From contig NZ_VJXY01000009.1 of NCBI RefSeq assembly GCF_014831675.1, positions 1 to 64,000 of the forward strand: DNA of 64,000 nt, read 5' to 3'. Source of the DNA: Komarekiella delphini-convector SJRDD-AB1 (lineage in GTDB: Bacteria; Cyanobacteriota; Cyanobacteriia; Cyanobacteriales; Nostocaceae). A program made the position numbers and the translations under genes. Shown here piece after piece: positions 7,906 through 16,475 of the stretch; within the stretch, counting starts at the first letter, position 1; the number at the start of each line of letters is the position of its first letter. The notes beneath the pieces are model-generated. The model ran no database searches, had not been told where the DNA came from, and worked only from the letters and a program-made list of their open reading frames with translations.

Positions 7906-9237
7906 TTAACTATAGTCTTGGCTTTGAGAGTTTGCCATAACTTCAGGAAGTTGTAGTTGCATCCATGCACCACCCGTTTCTGGATGGTTCATAGCTTTAA
8001 TTGAACCACCGTGGGCGAGAACAATTTCCCAGACGATCGCTAAACCCAAACCATTACCAACAATCGTTCCTATCGAATTACTTTCTTGCAATGGCGAGTG
8101 AGTTCGCGCTTTATCTCCTCGGTAAAATCGCTCAAAAATATGGGGTAAATCTGCTTGCGAAAAACCTACTCCCGAATCAATAAGATTTATTTCCAAAACT
8201 CGGTTAGCAGGATCGCCTTGATGAGTATTCTCTCTCGATAAGATTTTCGCTTGGACGTGAATGGTTGTCTGAGGAGAACTGTACTTAATGCTGTTATCGA
8301 GTAAGTTGAGAAAAACTTGGTAAATGCGGGCTTGATCTGCTTTAATCCAAAGATTATCAGGCCCAGAATAGCTAAGAGAAACATTTTGCTTCTGTGCCAA
8401 CGGTTCTAATGTTTCCCATACACATGCAATTAGCGATCGCACTTCCACAGCTTCAGTTTGCAACTGAATAGCTGGGTTTGCTTCCATTTGAGTCAGTTCC
8501 AACCAGCTTTGCACTAAGTTAATCAACCGATCAACTTCCTGCATCAGGCGGTTAACCCAGCGATCAAAAGGTGGTTCTAAGCGGTTTTGTAACGTTTCCA
8601 CAACTAGACGAATCGAAGTTAGCGGCGTTCTCAGTTCGTGAGCTAAATCAGAAAAAGAACGGTCTCGTGCTTGATTTATATCCAGTAGAGGTTGGCGGTT
8701 TTCTAAAAATACTCCCACTTGTCCTTGAGGCAAGGGTAAACTAGACGCTCGCAAAGTCAGAGATTTTATTGTTTGCATCTGTGCTGCATTATCACAAGAA
8801 GGGTGAAATACCCACTCTCTCGTCTGGGGTTTTTGCCAATCACGAGTTTGCTCAATTAAATGATCAAGTTCATAAGACCTTACCAACTCCAGTAACAAGC
8901 GCACCTGTCCTGGTTGCCATCTTTGCAAGTACAAAATTTCCTGCGCTTGCTGATTACACCACAGCAGTTGATTTTCTTCATCCACCTGCAAATATCCTAC
9001 TGGTGCAAAATCTAACAGGTCTTGATAAGTTTGTAATGACTGTTGCAAATCTTGCCGCAGCTGCTTCACCATCACTATTTTTTGCCACAAGCGAGGCATA
9101 AGTGGCAAATCCACCTTAGAATAACGGCAGGATAGTGATTGGAGTGCTCGCCCTAGGTAGCGGTTTAATTTAATCTGTTGCCAAACCCAAAACCCAATGC
9201 CTATCGCTAAGCCCAGAAAAAATCCCAATAAAAACAT
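7906..9237 (-). CDS. sphS: Phosphate-sensing histidine kinase SphS (PhoR-like)
   Basis: A 443-aa sensor kinase. A single N-terminal membrane helix (residues 1-20) is followed by a PAS domain (about 70-180, LLDFAPVGYLQVDEENQLLW), a HisKA domain with the phosphoacceptor H200 in SDLAHELRTPLTS, and an HATPase domain with N315 (NLLDNSIKY), D354 (DSGVGF) and a G2 box GNGLGLA near 394-400. In Synechocystis, SphS phosphorylates SphR under phosphate starvation. It lies 53 bp downstream of sphR and directly upstream of phoU on the same strand, so the three genes are very likely cotranscribed. Confidence 0.92.
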   Translation of the reverse strand: MFLLGFFLGLAIGIGFWVWQQIKLNRYLGRALQSLSCRYSKVDLPLMPRLWQKIVMVKQLRQDLQQSLQTYQDLLDFAPVGYLQVDEENQLLWCNQQAQEILYLQRWQPGQVRLLLELVRSYELDHLIEQTRDWQKPQTREWVFHPSCDNAAQMQTIKSLTLRASSLPLPQGQVGVFLENRQPLLDINQARDRSFSDLAHELRTPLTSIRLVVETLQNRLEPPFDRWVNRLMQEVDRLINLVQSWLELTQMEANPAIQLQTEAVEVRSLIACVWETLEPLAQKQNVSLSYSGPDNLWIKADQARIYQVFLNLLDNSIKYSSPQTTIHVQAKILSRENTHQGDPANRVLEINLIDSGVGFSQADLPHIFERFYRGDKARTHSPLQESNSIGTIVGNGLGLAIVWEIVLAHGGSIKAMNHPETGGAWMQLQLPEVMANSQSQDYS

Positions 9238-9290
9238 TTGAGTTGTTAGTTTCTTGGTGATTATTAAAAACTAGCAACTATCTCAACTAA

Positions 9291-10043
9291 TTATCCAAAC
9301 CTATAGCCAAAACCTCTCACAGTCACAATATATTCAGGGTGACTAGGGTCTTGCTCTAGTTTCTCGCGTAACCAGCGGATGTGAACGTCTACAGTTTTAC
9401 TATCCCCGACGAAATCTGGGCCCCAAACTTGATCCAGCAGTTGTTCCCGCGACCATACCCGACGGGCATAACTCATAAACAGTTCCAGTAAGCGGAACTC
9501 TTTAGGAGATAAACTTACCTCTTGACCACGAACCAATACGCGGCACTCTTGAGGGTTCAAAGCGACATCTTTATATTTTAATACAGGTAGTTGCGGCAAA
9601 GTACTCAGGCGTTGGCGGCGTAATAAAGCTCGACAACGTGCTACTAGCTCACGCATACTAAAGGGTTTAGTGAGATAGTCATCTGCCCCCACTTCTAACC
9701 CCAGAACTCTGTCTGTTTCACTACCCTTAGCACTCAGCATTAAAATTGGTACTGGGTTTCCTTGATGACGCAATAACCTACAAATATCTAGCCCATTGAT
9801 CTGAGGCAGCATCAAATCAAGAATAATCAAGTCAAAGGGGAGATCTCCTGAGTTTGGTTCAAAATTTTTGAGATACTCTATGGCAGACCGCCCATCAGGG
9901 GCAGTTATTACCCCATAACCTTCCTCTTCCAATGCTACAGCTAGCATCTCTTGGATTAGTTCTTCATCTTCTACTACTAAAATGCGGCTGGCTTGACCGA
10001 TATCCGCTCTAGTAGAATACTTTGTTGATTCACTGGTATACAT
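9291..10043 (-). CDS. sphR: Phosphate response regulator SphR (PhoB-like)
   Basis: An OmpR/PhoB-class response regulator. The receiver domain has the acidic pair in VVEDEE, the phospho-acceptor Asp in LIILDLMLP and the conserved Lys in DDYLTKPFS. The C-terminal winged helix includes LSPKEFRLLELF, WSREQLLDQVWG and VDVHIRWLREKLE. It activates Pho-regulon genes in partnership with SphS. The frame opens at 10079, but MYTSESTK at 10043 gives a more usual N-terminus (250 aa); no SD clearly decides. It is the first gene of the sphR-sphS-phoU operon. Confidence 0.92.
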   Translation of the reverse strand: MYTSESTKYSTRADIGQASRILVVEDEELIQEMLAVALEEEGYGVITAPDGRSAIEYLKNFEPNSGDLPFDLIILDLMLPQINGLDICRLLRHQGNPVPILMLSAKGSETDRVLGLEVGADDYLTKPFSMRELVARCRALLRRQRLSTLPQLPVLKYKDVALNPQECRVLVRGQEVSLSPKEFRLLELFMSYARRVWSREQLLDQVWGPDFVGDSKTVDVHIRWLREKLEQDPSHPEYIVTVRGFGYRFG

Positions 10044-10275
10044 TGATATCATAAAAATCTGGGACTGTACTTGTATCAATATGATAATTGAGTCAATTAT
10101 CTAGTCTCAGTGCATCCACACTTTTGGGGTGGAGAATTTCTTTACAATACGTAACATACATAACAGTACCCTCTATATTGTAAATCAATGTGGCTACAAG
10201 CCAATAAAGTCTTTGTGTCTTTGAAAGTTTTGAAATTCCCAAATAAATTTGATTCTGTCTTGACAATAGCAGATA

Positions 10276-10283
10276 AGGTTAAG
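10276..10283 (-). promoter_or_regulatory. Possible Pho-box half site upstream of sphR
   Basis: On the minus strand this reads CTTAACCT, which matches the consensus half-site reported for cyanobacterial Pho boxes (YTTAAYYW). It is about 230 bp upstream of sphR. Flanking repeats are poor (CTAAGTTA nearby), so autoregulation is only a suggestion. Confidence 0.25.
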
Positions 10284-10519
10284 TATATCTAACTTAGTAC
10301 AAAAATACTATAAAATCTCAAGAATAAGCTATACCTAAAAAACAACAGGACACTGTACTAAAAGTTGAGTTCACAATCAAGTTTCATGTGTTTCATTAAT
10401 CCAGTATTTGTACTACGCTAAAAATATTAGTTTCAAGGCTACTCTGATATCTGCATCGGGTAATTGTTGGTATGACTAGCTACCCCGTAATTCATTGTTT
10501 ATTCAAAGGAGTTGAAGTT

Positions 10520-10651
10520 ATGACTAAAGTTGCAGTGCAGGATAGTAAACAACAACTAATACAAGCATTTCAATATGTTGTAAATAGGGAAAAGCTAGAA
10601 CAACTTCAATCGTATAAAGATTTATTAGCTAAAAAACCCAGCAATAAATAG
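10520..10651 (+). CDS. 43-aa small protein with a good SD
   Basis: ATG start with AAAGGAG at 10505-10511, nine bases upstream, the best SD in the region. The product is a 43-aa basic, Gln-rich amphipathic helix (SKQQLIQAFQYVVNREKLEQ then QSYKDLLAKKPSNK). The helix-rich composition and strong SD argue that it is real. It stands alone between sphR and hisA. It may be the intact start of a formerly longer gene, because downstream DNA to about 11085 is AT-rich and frame-broken. Function unknown. Confidence 0.45.
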   Translation: MTKVAVQDSKQQLIQAFQYVVNREKLEQLQSYKDLLAKKPSNK

Positions 10652-11090
10652 AAGGATATCAATATTAGAAAAAATCGTAAACTTAATACAGATGCTTACA
10701 AGGCAAAAAAACGCCAGCAACAAAGAGAAATAGTATAAGGCTGTCAACAGAAAGAGAAAGACTGGATAGAACGGAAAAAATTTTTGACTGAAGTCAAACA
10801 ATATTTGTGGAGTATCAACAAAAATTAGAATTTTCTGATTAACTGAAAGAAGTAGTTAAAAAATTTAGAGAATAAGCAATTAAAGAAATAAGTATTGAGA
10901 ACAAACTATTACCAATTAAGAAAAAATTCAAAACTTTTCTAAATAGCTTGGATCTATCCTCAAACAAGTCCAAAATTTGGCAGTAAAGTTATTGAAGGAA
11001 CTACAAATATCAATTCATATCAGGCAATAAAAGAAATAGCTTTAAAACAGGCAAAAAGTCAAATTAAAAAGAAATAATCAAGTTACATTA
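10652..11090. other. AT-rich, frame-broken gene-poor stretch
   Basis: No ORF of useful length. Short lysine- and glutamine-rich fragments appear in changing frames on the plus strand (for example around 10690-10860 and 10960-11080), which looks like a decayed coding region rather than a regulatory spacer. I could not assign a family. Confidence 0.3.
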
Positions 11091-11092
11091 TG

Positions 11093-11116
11093 GAGACGTA
11101 GCTCTAGTTACGTCTC
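11093..11116. terminator. GAGACGTA palindrome (terminator-like repeat)
   Basis: The stem GAGACGTA / TACGTCTC with an 8-nt loop is followed by TATAA rather than a T-run. It belongs to a family of GAGACG...CGTCTC palindromes also seen at 11353-11380, 13287-13314, 24552-24580 and 41521-41540. It lies just past the stop of the 38-aa ORF at 11134. Confidence 0.45.
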
Positions 11117-11133
11117 TATAACTAACTATGATT

Positions 11134-11250
11134 TTATATTTGAGGTTTTTTAATTGGTTTTTTTAATTCAGTCTTACGCGGTTTACCCAGAGTGTTAGGG
11201 GGTTGTGGTTTATCTCCTCTGTGATGTTGCTCGTGTTCTTGGTTAGACAT
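11134..11250 (-). CDS. 38-aa Pro/Lys-rich small protein
   Basis: A complete small frame, ATG to TAA. It encodes a hydrophilic peptide with an acidic/His N-terminus (MSNQEHEQHHRGDKPQPP) and a basic C-terminus (KTELKKPIKKPQI). It is probably disordered. Composition is far from what the surrounding AT-rich DNA would give by chance (several CC-rich codons), which supports it. No strong SD is visible. A palindrome follows the stop. I cannot assign a function. Confidence 0.45.
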   Translation of the reverse strand: MSNQEHEQHHRGDKPQPPNTLGKPRKTELKKPIKKPQI

Positions 11251-11352
11251 AAAACTACAATTTTAAGTTAACTATAAATTTAGCTACATTGTAAGTATTA
11301 TCGATTCCAGAAATATATCATAATAAATTTGTTTTTAAAGAAAATAAAAAAA

Positions 11353-11380
11353 TAGAGACGTTGTGATTCTTACGTCTCTA
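11353..11380. repeat. TAGAGACGT palindrome
   Basis: A 9-bp inverted repeat TAGAGACGT / ACGTCTCTA around a 10-nt loop. It is a second member of the GAGACG palindrome family in the same 1.7-kb gene-poor stretch. Confidence 0.6.
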
Positions 11381-11552
11381 GAACAGAGGAAACCCATTAT
11401 TTTTAATAATCATGAATAAAAGTTATATAAAATAAACTTTTGGTTAAAATTTTAAATCAAGTCATTAGTCAAGTTATTTGCAGCAGTTGAATTTTACTTT
11501 TCAAATGGGCATTACTAGGCTCAGTTTTAGGTGAATTGGCATTGTTAAGCAG

Positions 11553-11795
11553 TTGTTGGCAGACCATGAAAACAGATTCCATGACTTGGAACTCTCTACA
11601 AGTGGGGATACAAGAGTAGAAATTGTAAATCCGAAAATTTCAAAAGAATACAAGATTTTTGTCTGGTCAAGTGGCTTGTATTTTCAGGTAGTTTGGAAAG
11701 GTAAAACAGCTACGTTACAGATATGTCTCGACATAGAGACACATCTGTGCATTGGTTTAGATCAAGCAAAGGCAGAAAATGTCAAGCGAAGGTAG
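11553..11795 (+). CDS. Doubtful 80-aa ORF
   Basis: A TTG-started frame with some protein-like sequence in its first 60 codons ([33 protein letters not shown]). Its 3' part runs through a stem-loop at 11718-11747 and overlaps the end of hisA on the other strand by 14 bp. There is no SD. It may be the tail of a decayed gene extended into a repeat. Confidence 0.25.
   Translation: MLADHENRFHDLELSTSGDTRVEIVNPKISKEYKIFVWSSGLYFQVVWKGKTATLQICLDIETHLCIGLDQAKAENVKRR
11718..11747. repeat. Stem-loop with TGTCTC/GAGACA arms
   Basis: The interrupted inverted repeat CAGAT-A-TGTCTC ... GAGACA-C-ATCTG lies downstream of hisA. The core resembles the GAGACG palindromes elsewhere in the window. It may act as a transcription end for hisA. 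Confidence 0.4.
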
Positions 11796-12555
11796 AAAAA
11801 CCTAGGTTTGGTGGAATATCTTGAATTCTTCCTGGCCCGATCGCTCGCAATGCTTCTTTCAACAAAATATCTCCAGTATACAACGCACGACCTACTATTA
11901 CACCAGTTACACCTTGAGGTTCTAACGCCAACAAACTTAACAAATCGGTAACAGAACTCACCCCGCCAGAAGCAATTACTGGGATGGAAATCGCCGCAGC
12001 AAGTTCTCGCAAAGCTTCTAAATTCGGGCCTGTGAGAGTACCATCACGATGGATATCTGTGTAGATAATGGCAGCTGCGCCCAATTCTTGCATTTGTACA
12101 GCCAGTTGAGTTGCTAAAACTTCCGAGGTTTCTAACCAACCGCGAGTAGCTACTTGGCCGTTACGGGCGTCAATGCCAATAATAATCTGTTTAGGAAATT
12201 CTTGGCAAAGTTCTTGTACTAACTGGGGTTGTTCTACAGCAATGGTTCCGAGAATTGCCCACTGTACGCCTAAATTGAACACTTGTTGCACACTAGCACG
12301 ATCGCGCAATCCTCCACCCACTTCAATGGGCACTGATATTGCTTGAGCGATCGCTTCAATTGCCCCCAGATTTACTACTCTACCTGCTTTTGCACCATCT
12401 AAATCAACTATATGCAATCTAGTCGCACCCTGATCAACCCACTGTTTGGCAACATCAACAGGGTTTTCGCTAAAAACTTGCGATCGCTCATAGTCTCCCT
12501 GATAGAGTCGCACACAACGACCTTCTAGTAAATCAATCGCTGGAATTACATCCAT
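11782..12555 (-). CDS. hisA: HisA, ProFAR isomerase
   Basis: A 257-aa (beta/alpha)8 enzyme of histidine synthesis: 1-(5-phosphoribosyl)-5-[(5-phosphoribosylamino)methylideneamino]imidazole-4-carboxamide isomerase. The N-terminal [20 protein letters not shown] carries the catalytic Asp (D8). D129 in IGIDARNG and D167 in [14 protein letters not shown] are the other conserved acidic positions, and VIASGGVSS is the C-terminal phosphate loop. Length is slightly above bacterial HisA because of a short C-terminal tail ([14 protein letters not shown]). A DUF3593 gene lies upstream on the same strand with a 39-bp gap, so cotranscription is plausible. Confidence 0.95.
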   Translation of the reverse strand: MDVIPAIDLLEGRCVRLYQGDYERSQVFSENPVDVAKQWVDQGATRLHIVDLDGAKAGRVVNLGAIEAIAQAISVPIEVGGGLRDRASVQQVFNLGVQWAILGTIAVEQPQLVQELCQEFPKQIIIGIDARNGQVATRGWLETSEVLATQLAVQMQELGAAAIIYTDIHRDGTLTGPNLEALRELAAAISIPVIASGGVSSVTDLLSLLALEPQGVTGVIVGRALYTGDILLKEALRAIGPGRIQDIPPNLGFSTFA

Positions 12556-12594
12556 TTACTTCTTCCTCATAACTTAATCCAGTTAAAATTCTTG

Positions 12595-12897
12595 CTATAG
12601 CTGGGTTTTTTTCGTTTTTAACTGCCTGACAGCTTGCCCAAAACCCAGTACAAGTAAGATGTTAGAAAGCGTCAAAAAAACTTCTGCACCGCCGTGCAAC
12701 CAATCTACATCTGCTAAAGATTTGCCATAATGCAGTACAGCATAAATTCCCGCTGGGATAGTGATGGCAACAAATACTAGAGTGCCGTAAAATCCATATA
12801 GCGCTAAACGTGGCATTTGCTGACTGCGGCTAATAAACCACAAGAAACCCAAGTAGGGAAACAGTGAAAGGGCAAACAGGGTTTCTTTAGACATCAT
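12595..12897 (-). CDS. DUF3593 membrane protein
   Basis: A 100-aa protein with three hydrophobic segments: LFALSLFPYLGFLWFIS; LYGFYGTLVFVAITIPAGIY; and the C-terminal part around VFLTLSNILLVLGFGQAV. This family occurs in cyanobacteria and plants, where it is plastid-targeted, and is regularly paired with DUF2499, as here. Its ATG overlaps the TAA of the upstream gene by one base, so the two are translationally coupled. Function is not established; the conserved pairing in oxygenic phototrophs suggests a thylakoid or envelope role. Confidence 0.85.
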   Translation of the reverse strand: MMSKETLFALSLFPYLGFLWFISRSQQMPRLALYGFYGTLVFVAITIPAGIYAVLHYGKSLADVDWLHGGAEVFLTLSNILLVLGFGQAVRQLKTKKTQL

Positions 12898-13238
12898 TAC
12901 TCTGATTTAATAGGTTTTGGCTCAACAGTTTTAGTTACATTGTTGGCATTGGTGGAGCGCCAGATCAAAAACGCCGCTGCCCAAAGCGTAAAATTACCAA
13001 CTAAGGTCATGGTAGCTTGAAGCGTTACCAGCCATTCTAGAGATTCGGCGTTGTCGAAATAATGCCAGGTACAAGCGCACATAGCGCTGACCAAAGCTGG
13101 TAACATGGCAAGGGACAATCCCCACCAAGTACGGTTATTAGTGAGTTCGCCGTAAGTCCAGATTAACCAAATGGCGGCAATCCACTCAATAACGCTAGAA
13201 ATATGAATAATCCAGGTGGGAATTGAAAGGGCGTGCAT
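12897..13238 (-). CDS. DUF2499 membrane protein
   Basis: A 113-aa protein with the family pattern MHALSIPTWIIHISSVIEWI, a second helix WWGLSLAMLPALVSAMCAC, the conserved CTWHYFDN, and a third helix WLVTLQATMTLVGNFTLWAAAF. The His and Trp residues flanking the helices are typical for this plant/cyanobacterial family. It starts the DUF2499-DUF3593 pair, probably continued by hisA. Upstream lies a repeat-rich spacer. Confidence 0.85.
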   Translation of the reverse strand: MHALSIPTWIIHISSVIEWIAAIWLIWTYGELTNNRTWWGLSLAMLPALVSAMCACTWHYFDNAESLEWLVTLQATMTLVGNFTLWAAAFLIWRSTNANNVTKTVEPKPIKSE

Positions 13239-13286
13239 AGGGAAGTTAGGAGACAGGAGATAGGAGATGGGAGATGGGAGATGGGA

Positions 13287-13345
13287 GTAGAGACGCGATT
13301 AATCGCGTCTCTACACGATTTAGGAGACAGGAGTTAGGAGTAATT
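13287..13345. repeat. GAGACG palindrome with conserved flank
   Basis: A perfect 28-bp palindrome (arms GTAGAGACGCGATT) at 13287-13314, followed by CTACACGATTTAGGAG and a GGAG-rich run. Palindrome core plus flank recur, inverted, at 41485-41541. To its left are repeats of GGAGATG (13260-13287). The rest of the 13239-13543 spacer contains the AAAATCTGTCTTGGAAAG repeat at 13451 and no gene. Confidence 0.7.
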
Positions 13346-13543
13346 AGTTATCTTGTCTTTTTATAAAATCATCTTCCCACAAGAAAATTCATCTTCTGTT
13401 GGTAGGATGGCTGATATCTCGTCCACTATTTAGAAAAAAGTTGATAATTTAAAATCTGTCTTGGAAAGTCTGAGCCAAGGAAATCTATCCTCAAACTTTT
13501 CGCAAAATCTAAAATTCAAAATCTAAAATCCAAAATGGTCAAG

Positions 13544-14581
13544 ATGCGGGCGTTATTGTCTGGGTATTACGGCAAAGGTAATGGTGGTGACGAAGCTTTG
13601 TTGGCGACGCTCTTGCAAATGCTACCATCTCACGTGACGCCTGTGGTTCTTTCGGGCAATCCAGAGGAAACTCGCGATCGCTATAATGTTGAAACCCACA
13701 ATCGCATGGCTGCGTTATCCGTACTGCAAGCTTTACGTTCTTGTGATGCTTTTATTTGGGGTGGTGGAAGTTTAATTCAAGATGTTACCAGTACCATAAG
13801 CCCATTTTATTATGGGGGGCTGATGACAGTGGCGCAGAAATTAGGTTTGAAAACTGTTGCTTGGGCCCAGGGTATTGGCCCGTTACTGCGTCCACAAACT
13901 CGCGCTTTGGCACAATACTCCTTCGGATATTGTACCAAAGTTAGTGTCCGCGATCACGCCAGTGCTAGTTTATTATCTGATTGGCAAATTCCTTGTATTC
14001 TTGCTCCTGACCCAGTTTGGGCGTTGGAATCTAAACCAGTACCAGGACTTTGGGATTTACCTGCGCCAAGAGTTGCTGTGACTTTGCGATCGCATCCCCA
14101 ACTTACAGAAACACGTTTAGCAAATTTAACTCGTGCTTTGGTTGACTTTCAAAAAGCTACACAGGCTTTTATTTTACTGCTGCCATTTCAGAAAAGTGAA
14201 GATTTAAGTATTGCCGAAGCTATTCAACCATATCTTAAAGATGTCAGCCAGATTTTATGTCTGGAAGACCCACAACTTTTGAAAGGTGTATTTCGCGGTG
14301 TTGAGATGGCGATTGGAATGCGGCTACACAGCTTGATTATGGCTGCTGCTGAAGGTTGTCGCTGTTTTGCTCTTAGTTATGACCCTAAGGTAAATCGTCT
14401 GATGGAAGAGTTGGCAATACCTGGGTGGGATTTGGCGAGTTTGCCAGATGACCCCAATTTAATTAGTCTAACTTGGATGGAGCATTATGCTAATGGTGAG
14501 CCGTTATCACCAGAGCAAATCCAGTCTTTGATAGATCGTGCGTTAATGCACCGCGAGTTGTTGAGTGCAGCTTTAAGTTAA
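13544..14581 (+). CDS. csaB: Polysaccharide pyruvyl transferase CsaB
   Basis: A 345-aa CsaB-type enzyme, which adds ketal-linked pyruvate from phosphoenolpyruvate to cell-wall-linked polysaccharide, often to anchor SLH-domain proteins. Family signatures are LSGYYGKGNGGDEALLA at the N-terminus, WGGGSLIQDVTS, WAQGIGPLL, VSVRDHASASLL and the C-terminal GMRLHSLIMAA followed by SYDPKV. An in-frame ATG three codons earlier (13535) is possible. The match to SLH proteins is suggestive, since the window's porin has an SLH domain. It appears monocistronic. Confidence 0.9.
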   Translation: MRALLSGYYGKGNGGDEALLATLLQMLPSHVTPVVLSGNPEETRDRYNVETHNRMAALSVLQALRSCDAFIWGGGSLIQDVTSTISPFYYGGLMTVAQKLGLKTVAWAQGIGPLLRPQTRALAQYSFGYCTKVSVRDHASASLLSDWQIPCILAPDPVWALESKPVPGLWDLPAPRVAVTLRSHPQLTETRLANLTRALVDFQKATQAFILLLPFQKSEDLSIAEAIQPYLKDVSQILCLEDPQLLKGVFRGVEMAIGMRLHSLIMAAAEGCRCFALSYDPKVNRLMEELAIPGWDLASLPDDPNLISLTWMEHYANGEPLSPEQIQSLIDRALMHRELLSAALS

Positions 14582-14725
14582 GTTGTTGTCTAGATATGAA
14601 CAGGGAAACTTTTAGTTATGACGGCAAGCATAAAAACTTGCAGAAAGCTCTTGATATATAGTCTTTGGGAGGTACATTGAAATCACGCCATAATAAAATC
14701 ACACGAGCGCGTACACTTTATTGAT

Positions 14726-15043
14726 GTGACACAACTATCCCACCCACGACGCACCCGCATTCTACCAGCATCAATCTTAGCAACTGAAGAAGCACGCCAC
14801 CGTCAGGAACAACGTGATGCTCTTGCTATGCGGTGTCGTGCTATTTTCGAGCGCTTACGTCCAACTCTGCTCGAAACGCATTACAACTGGCATATTGCCA
14901 TAGACCCTGAAACAGAACACTACTTAATTGATCAAACACTCTTGGGGATAACGCAAAAAATTCGTGATGCTTATGGCAATACTAATGAAGTAAAACTTAC
15001 CATATTTCGACTCAACGATACAGGAACCTGCGGCAGGTTATGA
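14726..15043 (+). CDS. 105-aa hypothetical, coupled to an aspartyl protease-like gene
   Basis: A GTG-started 105-aa protein: a basic N-terminus (HPRRTRILPASILATEEARH), a helical middle (RCRAIFERLRPTLLETHYNW) and IAIDPETEHYLIDQ. Its TGA overlaps the ATG of the next gene (ATGA at 15040-15043), a classic coupled arrangement. Pairs of this kind, with a small protein ahead of a clan AA aspartic protease-like protein, recur in cyanobacterial genomes as I know them, but their role (toxin-antitoxin-like or processing) is undefined. Confidence 0.65.
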   Translation: MTQLSHPRRTRILPASILATEEARHRQEQRDALAMRCRAIFERLRPTLLETHYNWHIAIDPETEHYLIDQTLLGITQKIRDAYGNTNEVKLTIFRLNDTGTCGRL

Positions 15044-15423
15044 TTGCAGGCTCGTTTGGGGATAGTGGTGAGTTATGATTTGAAATTCAACTTCTTGCTG
15101 CTAATGATGAGAAGTTTTTTGTTCAAGCTTTACTTGATACTGGGTTTACAGATGGGTGGTTAGCCGTCAATACCCAAGACTTGGAAGTATTGGAGTGGCC
15201 ATTGATAGCCGCACAAATTGAAATGCGGACAGCACGTGGGGAAGCACGATTCGATATTTATGAAGGCAAACTCATTATCGACGAAACTGAAGTTATAATT
15301 CCCGTCCATGTTGGAGATGACATCCCTGATACCATCTTAGGTTCTTTATGGCTGGACATTATGCAGTTAGTTGTTAACAAACCAAAAGGGATATTAACCC
15401 TTGAGATGGTAGAAAGTACTTAA
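15040..15423 (+). pseudogene. Clan AA aspartic protease-like gene with in-frame TGA
   Basis: From ATG 15040 the frame reads MIAGSFGDSGEL, then TGA at 15076-15078, then continues intact for 114 codons to TAA 15423. The downstream part has the aspartyl-protease DTG motif (QALLDTGFTDGWLAVN) and later NLY-type strands (DIPDTILGSLWLDIMQLVVN). Without the TGA it would be a normal 127-aa family member. No frameshift is needed, so this is a single nonsense change, a sequencing error, or recoding. A shorter product starting at TTG 15181 would lack the DTG motif and is unlikely to be active. Confidence 0.75.
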
Positions 15424-15612
15424 AGTCACAATCCTCAAGTTAGCGCTCTCAGATGAGAATTTAATTTGTAAGGTAGGAGTTAGAAACTAGGAACTAGGAA
15501 AGAAAGATTTTTTCGTGATTGATTGTCTTGAAAAAGTGCTAACTAAAAATATAGTTACTTTTAGTCGTTGATTCATTCATTATTGGTGTAAGCAAGTTGT
15601 GACAGATATTTA

Positions 15613-16398
15613 CTAGTGACTTGTTTTGCCGCTAACAATTCCTGACCACTGAACTTTTTTCTCTTTTTCTCGGCGATAAGAAAAGAAATGCTCTGGAGTT
15701 TGGTAAGTACAGTATGGAGCGATCGCAACCTGTTCTGCACTAATCCCCATGTTTTCCATTTGTAAAGCATTTATCCGCCGGACATCTAGCCTTACCTTAC
15801 CTGGATTTGGATCTTCTAGCAAGGGTGAATTAGGTAGCTCATGCAACGCGGCAACAATTTTTTGTTCGTCGTCATGTGGTATAATACTAGCCCCAATTTC
15901 AGCAGCTACGTCAACAGAAACTTGATAGACCTCACCAGCGATCGCCGGGCCCATTGCAATGCGTAAATCATCGAGTTTGCTGCCTTGGGATTGTAAGCGA
16001 GCGATCGCCAGAGGTACAATCTTCTTGGCAGTACCCCGCCACCCCGCATGTAATGCTGCCACTTGTCCAGTTTTCACATCCCCAATCAACACGGGTGTAC
16101 AATCTGCACTAGCCACCCATACCGTTTGTAAAGGCTGCTCGCTAATTAAACCATCTGCCGATGCTAAATCATCTTCACCCGAACTTAACTTTTTATTAAT
16201 TTCTTGTGGGGTAAGAACAGTATTGCCATGAACCTGCTTCAAGCGATAGACTGATGCCTCTGGTTGCAGTACTTCTGTCAGACTTTGTGGCGAACGCGGC
16301 CAAAATTGCTGGGTAAAGAAGCCGTGATGCCAAAATTCTAAGAGACTACAAGTCAGATAAGGCAGTCCTTCCCAATTGCGCCAATGCCAAGTGTGCAT
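15613..16398 (-). CDS. pgeF: PgeF/YfiH laccase-domain protein
   Basis: A 261-aa protein of the DUF152/YfiH family (peptidoglycan editing factor; also described as a purine nucleoside phosphorylase or polyphenol oxidase). The metal-binding residues are in place: H57 in LKQVHGNT, C100 in VASADCTPVL and H117 in ALHAGWRG, with the C-terminal APYCTYQTPEHFFSYRR. In E. coli, PgeF removes misincorporated L-Ser from peptidoglycan precursors. It is divergent from birA with a 77-bp gap that must hold both promoters. Confidence 0.9.
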   Translation of the reverse strand: MHTWHWRNWEGLPYLTCSLLEFWHHGFFTQQFWPRSPQSLTEVLQPEASVYRLKQVHGNTVLTPQEINKKLSSGEDDLASADGLISEQPLQTVWVASADCTPVLIGDVKTGQVAALHAGWRGTAKKIVPLAIARLQSQGSKLDDLRIAMGPAIAGEVYQVSVDVAAEIGASIIPHDDEQKIVAALHELPNSPLLEDPNPGKVRLDVRRINALQMENMGISAEQVAIAPYCTYQTPEHFFSYRREKEKKVQWSGIVSGKTSH

Positions 16399-16475
16399 CT
16401 TGAACCAAACCTAAACAGAAACCACTTATCAGCCAATTAATGCTAACTTGAACAACGGGATTTGGGTCAACTGCT

